From an uncultured Clostridia bacterium (lineage in GTDB: Bacteria > Bacillota > Clostridia > Christensenellales > Aristaeellaceae): 8,056 nucleotides of DNA. The notes under the pieces were generated by a model. The model saw nothing but the letters and a program-made list of their open reading frames with translations, was not told where the DNA came from and searched no databases. The position numbers were made by a program, and so were the translations under genes. Below, piece after piece: positions 5,951-8,056 of this stretch. Location of the stretch: contig CAKUFB010000119.1 of the NCBI GenBank assembly GCA_934647145.1, positions 1 through 8,056 on the forward strand, given 5' to 3'. Numbering within the stretch: the first letter of the stretch is position 1; the number at the start of each line of letters is the position of its first letter.

Positions 5951-7972
5951 TTACCAGACTTCCTTCTGATACTCGATCGGTTCGTTGTAGGGGGCCTTTT
6001 CGCCGGTCATCAGGGCGTAAAGGTCGTTTGAACAGGCCTTCATGGCCTCGACCATGTGCGGATACGGCTTGTTGCAGCAGTCGATAATGCCGTGCGCCAT
6101 GTGCTCGCCGTCGAACCGGCCCATGAGCGTCTGGTTGTTATACTCAAAGTAGTGCGCGCCCACGCAGCTCGGGTCGGCGGCGCAGGTTTCAAGGTACCTT
6201 CTGTAGGCCTTGCCCCGCTCCTCCTGGCTCGCGGCGCTCAGAAGCGCGGTGCGCAGCAGGCCGTTGTCCGGGCCGCCGAAGTGCCACTCGCCGATCAGCA
6301 TGGGCTTGTTCGCCCTGCGTCCCAGCTCGAAGCGCGCCTCGGGCTCGCGGGAGTAGCAGTTGAAGGACAGCACGTCGAAGACTCGGCAGCTCATGAGCAC
6401 CTTTTCATTCAGGTTGGCATAGCGCATGCCCATGCACAGGTGGTTGGGCGAAACCTTGCGGCAGGCGGCCAGCGGAATGCCGCCGAACGCGTCGATGAGC
6501 ACCTGCTCGTACTCCTTCAGATCCTCCCATCCCCTGTCGGACAGCTTCGTGTCGCGCGGCAGCGGCTCGAGCAGCCGGTCGAACGAGGCGAGTTCCAGTC
6601 CCCAGGCGGCGTTCAGCGCCTCGACCGTGCCGTAGCGCGCCCTGAGCCACTCCATCAGGTGCCTGCGGCTCTTGAGCGGCTCGTTCTTCACCAGCAGCTC
6701 CCAGGCGATGTTGCAGTCCAGCTGGAACATCCACTCGGGCTCGTTGTGCAGGAAGTAGCCGACCATGTTGCGGTTGTCCTTGTGCGGGCCCAGCTCGTTC
6801 TCGGCGAACACGCGGGAATTCTCGGCGTACTCCTCGGCGAAGACGTCCGGGAAGTCGCGGAAGATGAAGTGACTGGTCACCGGGAAGCGCTTGAGCGTGA
6901 CCGCATAGGGCAAATTGGACAGGCGCAGGAAGTCCTCGCACCTTTCGTCGATGAAGTTCACGATGCCCACGCCGGTCGTGTTGATGCCCCAGTCGTGGAA
7001 GCGGCGGGTCGTGATCACGCGCCAGGCCTCCCACCACTCGTCCCCGAAGATGCGGATCATGTTGCCGCGCGCCGGGTTGTACATCCAGTCGTTCGAGCGC
7101 TCGGTCACGCCGTGGCGCTTGACGTACTCGGCGATCAGGCCGGGATGCGTGAAGGCGTTTGCGTACCTCGGATCGTCCGGCGAGGGCGCCTTCTCATAGA
7201 ACGCCTCCATGCCGGTGTACCAGCCGAACTCGCCCATGCGGGTGCCGTAGCACATGCCGTGGGAGAAGAACGCGTAGCCGTCCGGGTCGACCATCCACCA
7301 CCGCCTGCCGTCGTGCTGCACGCGGAACCAGCCGGTCGCCTCAAACCGCTTCTCCAGGAAGCCGCCCCAGCGGCTGCGGTTCGGGAAGGGCGGATCGCTC
7401 TTTTTCGCCGCCGCGTACTCGGCCTCGAGGCGCTCCTTCATCTCCTCGAAGGAATGCGTCTTGGTGGGCCATTCGTAGCCGATCAGCTGACCCATCTCAT
7501 CGATGATGGGCGCGTCGGGGGTCACGCCGCCCGGCTGCTCGGTGCTCACCCACACGCGGCCCAGCGTCGCGCCCTTGAAGTCCTTGCCGGGCGTCACGCG
7601 GATCTCGATGCGCCGAACCGTCTGCGGATCCATCGGCAGACCCTGGCAGTGCACCTTGTACGAGCCCGGGAAGACCGGCAGGAAGAAGCGCTTGCTCCAC
7701 AGCTCGTCCAGGCGGACGCGGAACTTGACGTTCAGGTTGGGCAGCAGCTCCAGCGAAATGAGCAGCTCGCGGCCGGCATCGTCGATAAAGGCCACCTGCG
7801 TGCGCACGTCGGAGTACTGATCGGCGCGAATTTCGGCGCAGAACCAGTTGTTTTCGTTCCACAGATCGGTGTCGGGCCGGTCGAACGCGCGAACCAGCGC
7901 GGGGTCGCCGTGCTTCGGGTGCGCGCCCTCGGGAACCAGGCTGCACGTCCCATTGTAAATGACATCATCCAT
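5951..7972 (-). CDS. GH50/agarase-like clan GH-A glycoside hydrolase, cytoplasmic
   Basis: A 673-residue enzyme predicted to hydrolyse a beta-linked galactose-type oligosaccharide inside the cell (no signal peptide). Residues 1-145 form a beta-rich, carbohydrate-binding-like domain. A charged helix follows (172-192), then the catalytic barrel (about 200-650), opening with GWFRVQHDGRRWWMVDPDGY (214-232), a hallmark of GH50-like proteins. HNEPEW (409-414) supplies the clan GH-A Asn-Glu pair with Glu411 as acid/base, and IGEWHFG (560-566) supplies Glu562 as nucleophile. HYFEYNNQTLMGRFDGEH (607-624) matches the GH50 loop usually seen as WFQY-DQP-TGR-DGE. The start is ATG 7972, with AGGAG 10 nt upstream. 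An ATG 18 codons earlier (8026) directly abuts the -10 box and precedes the transcription start, so it is rejected. First gene of the glycosidase operon. Substrate assignment is moderate at best: GH50 enzymes are known on agar, but this divergent intracellular member may act on another beta-galactan. Confidence 0.87.
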   Translation of the reverse strand: MDDVIYNGTCSLVPEGAHPKHGDPALVRAFDRPDTDLWNENNWFCAEIRADQYSDVRTQVAFIDDAGRELLISLELLPNLNVKFRVRLDELWSKRFFLPVFPGSYKVHCQGLPMDPQTVRRIEIRVTPGKDFKGATLGRVWVSTEQPGGVTPDAPIIDEMGQLIGYEWPTKTHSFEEMKERLEAEYAAAKKSDPPFPNRSRWGGFLEKRFEATGWFRVQHDGRRWWMVDPDGYAFFSHGMCYGTRMGEFGWYTGMEAFYEKAPSPDDPRYANAFTHPGLIAEYVKRHGVTERSNDWMYNPARGNMIRIFGDEWWEAWRVITTRRFHDWGINTTGVGIVNFIDERCEDFLRLSNLPYAVTLKRFPVTSHFIFRDFPDVFAEEYAENSRVFAENELGPHKDNRNMVGYFLHNEPEWMFQLDCNIAWELLVKNEPLKSRRHLMEWLRARYGTVEALNAAWGLELASFDRLLEPLPRDTKLSDRGWEDLKEYEQVLIDAFGGIPLAACRKVSPNHLCMGMRYANLNEKVLMSCRVFDVLSFNCYSREPEARFELGRRANKPMLIGEWHFGGPDNGLLRTALLSAASQEERGKAYRRYLETCAADPSCVGAHYFEYNNQTLMGRFDGEHMAHGIIDCCNKPYPHMVEAMKACSNDLYALMTGEKAPYNEPIEYQKEVW

Positions 7973-8026
7973 TTTCCAGTATCTCCTCTCCAGTTTTGCC
8001 AGATCAGACCATTTGTTCGTGAGCAT

Positions 8027-8055
8027 AGTATAGCACGATCGTCACAACATGTCAA
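8027..8055 (-). promoter_or_regulatory. Sigma-A promoter of the glycosidase operon
   Basis: TTGACA at 8055-8050, a 17-bp spacer, and TATACT at 8032-8027, one base off consensus. Transcription would start near 8020, leaving about 48 nt before the ATG at 7972. The spacer holds an 8-bp palindrome, ACGATCGT (8042-8035), a possible operator core. The AATAAACGTCnAG motif of the transporter promoter is not seen here, though sequence upstream of 8056 is not available. Confidence 0.88.
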
Positions 8056-8056
8056 C

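Noticed and set aside
3706..6087. A 793-codon open frame on the plus strand, opposite the DUF6259 gene
   Set aside because: The translation is a low-complexity His/Val/Ala/Gly-rich string with no domain, and no ribosome site precedes it. It is the antisense shadow of a GC-rich gene with GC-biased third positions.

Overview
The window is a compact carbohydrate-uptake and degradation locus. All five genes lie on the minus strand, in two transcription units. DNA is GC-rich in the genes (about 60% by eye) and AT-richer between them. Gram-positive traits are strong AGGAGG-type ribosome sites, near-perfect sigma-A promoters, a TTG start, and a binding-protein/two-permease transporter with no ATPase gene beside it. 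These suggest a GC-rich Firmicute, probably an uncultured gut-type Clostridia (Christensenellales or a relative). The taxon is an inference from style, not a database result.

Layout in transcription order (right to left). Unit 1 starts at a TTGACA-N17-TATACT promoter (8055-8027). It holds a GH50/agarase-like clan GH-A glycosidase (7972-5951) and then, 13 bp later, a DUF6259-type putative glycosidase (5937-3859). It ends at a hairpin terminator (3833-3787). Unit 2 starts at a perfect-consensus TTGACA-N17-TATAAT promoter (3605-3577). It holds an LplB/YteP-type permease (TTG start, 3527-2565), an LplC/YtcP-type permease (2546-1605) and a secreted LplA/AlgQ-type solute-binding protein (1575-73). 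It ends at a GC-rich hairpin at the left edge (35-1). No RNA gene, mobile element or CRISPR array is visible.

How the parts may work together: the binding protein captures an oligosaccharide outside the cell, and the two permeases import it with a shared ATPase of the MsmX kind encoded elsewhere. The two enzymes, neither with a signal peptide, then cut it in the cytoplasm. The GH50-like enzyme points to a beta-galactoside-type substrate. The DUF6259 protein has a GH13/GH101-like acid pair and may remove a differently linked sugar. The real substrate cannot be read from the sequence.

The most interesting parts are the pairing of two poorly characterised intracellular glycosidases with a dedicated importer, and an unexplained regulatory region (3528-3786). 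That region has three copies of a 13-bp motif, AATAAACGTCnAG on the minus strand, and a separate 8-bp inverted repeat around a perfect promoter. Both promoters lie inside the longest open frames of their first genes, so naive start calls for those two genes would be wrong.
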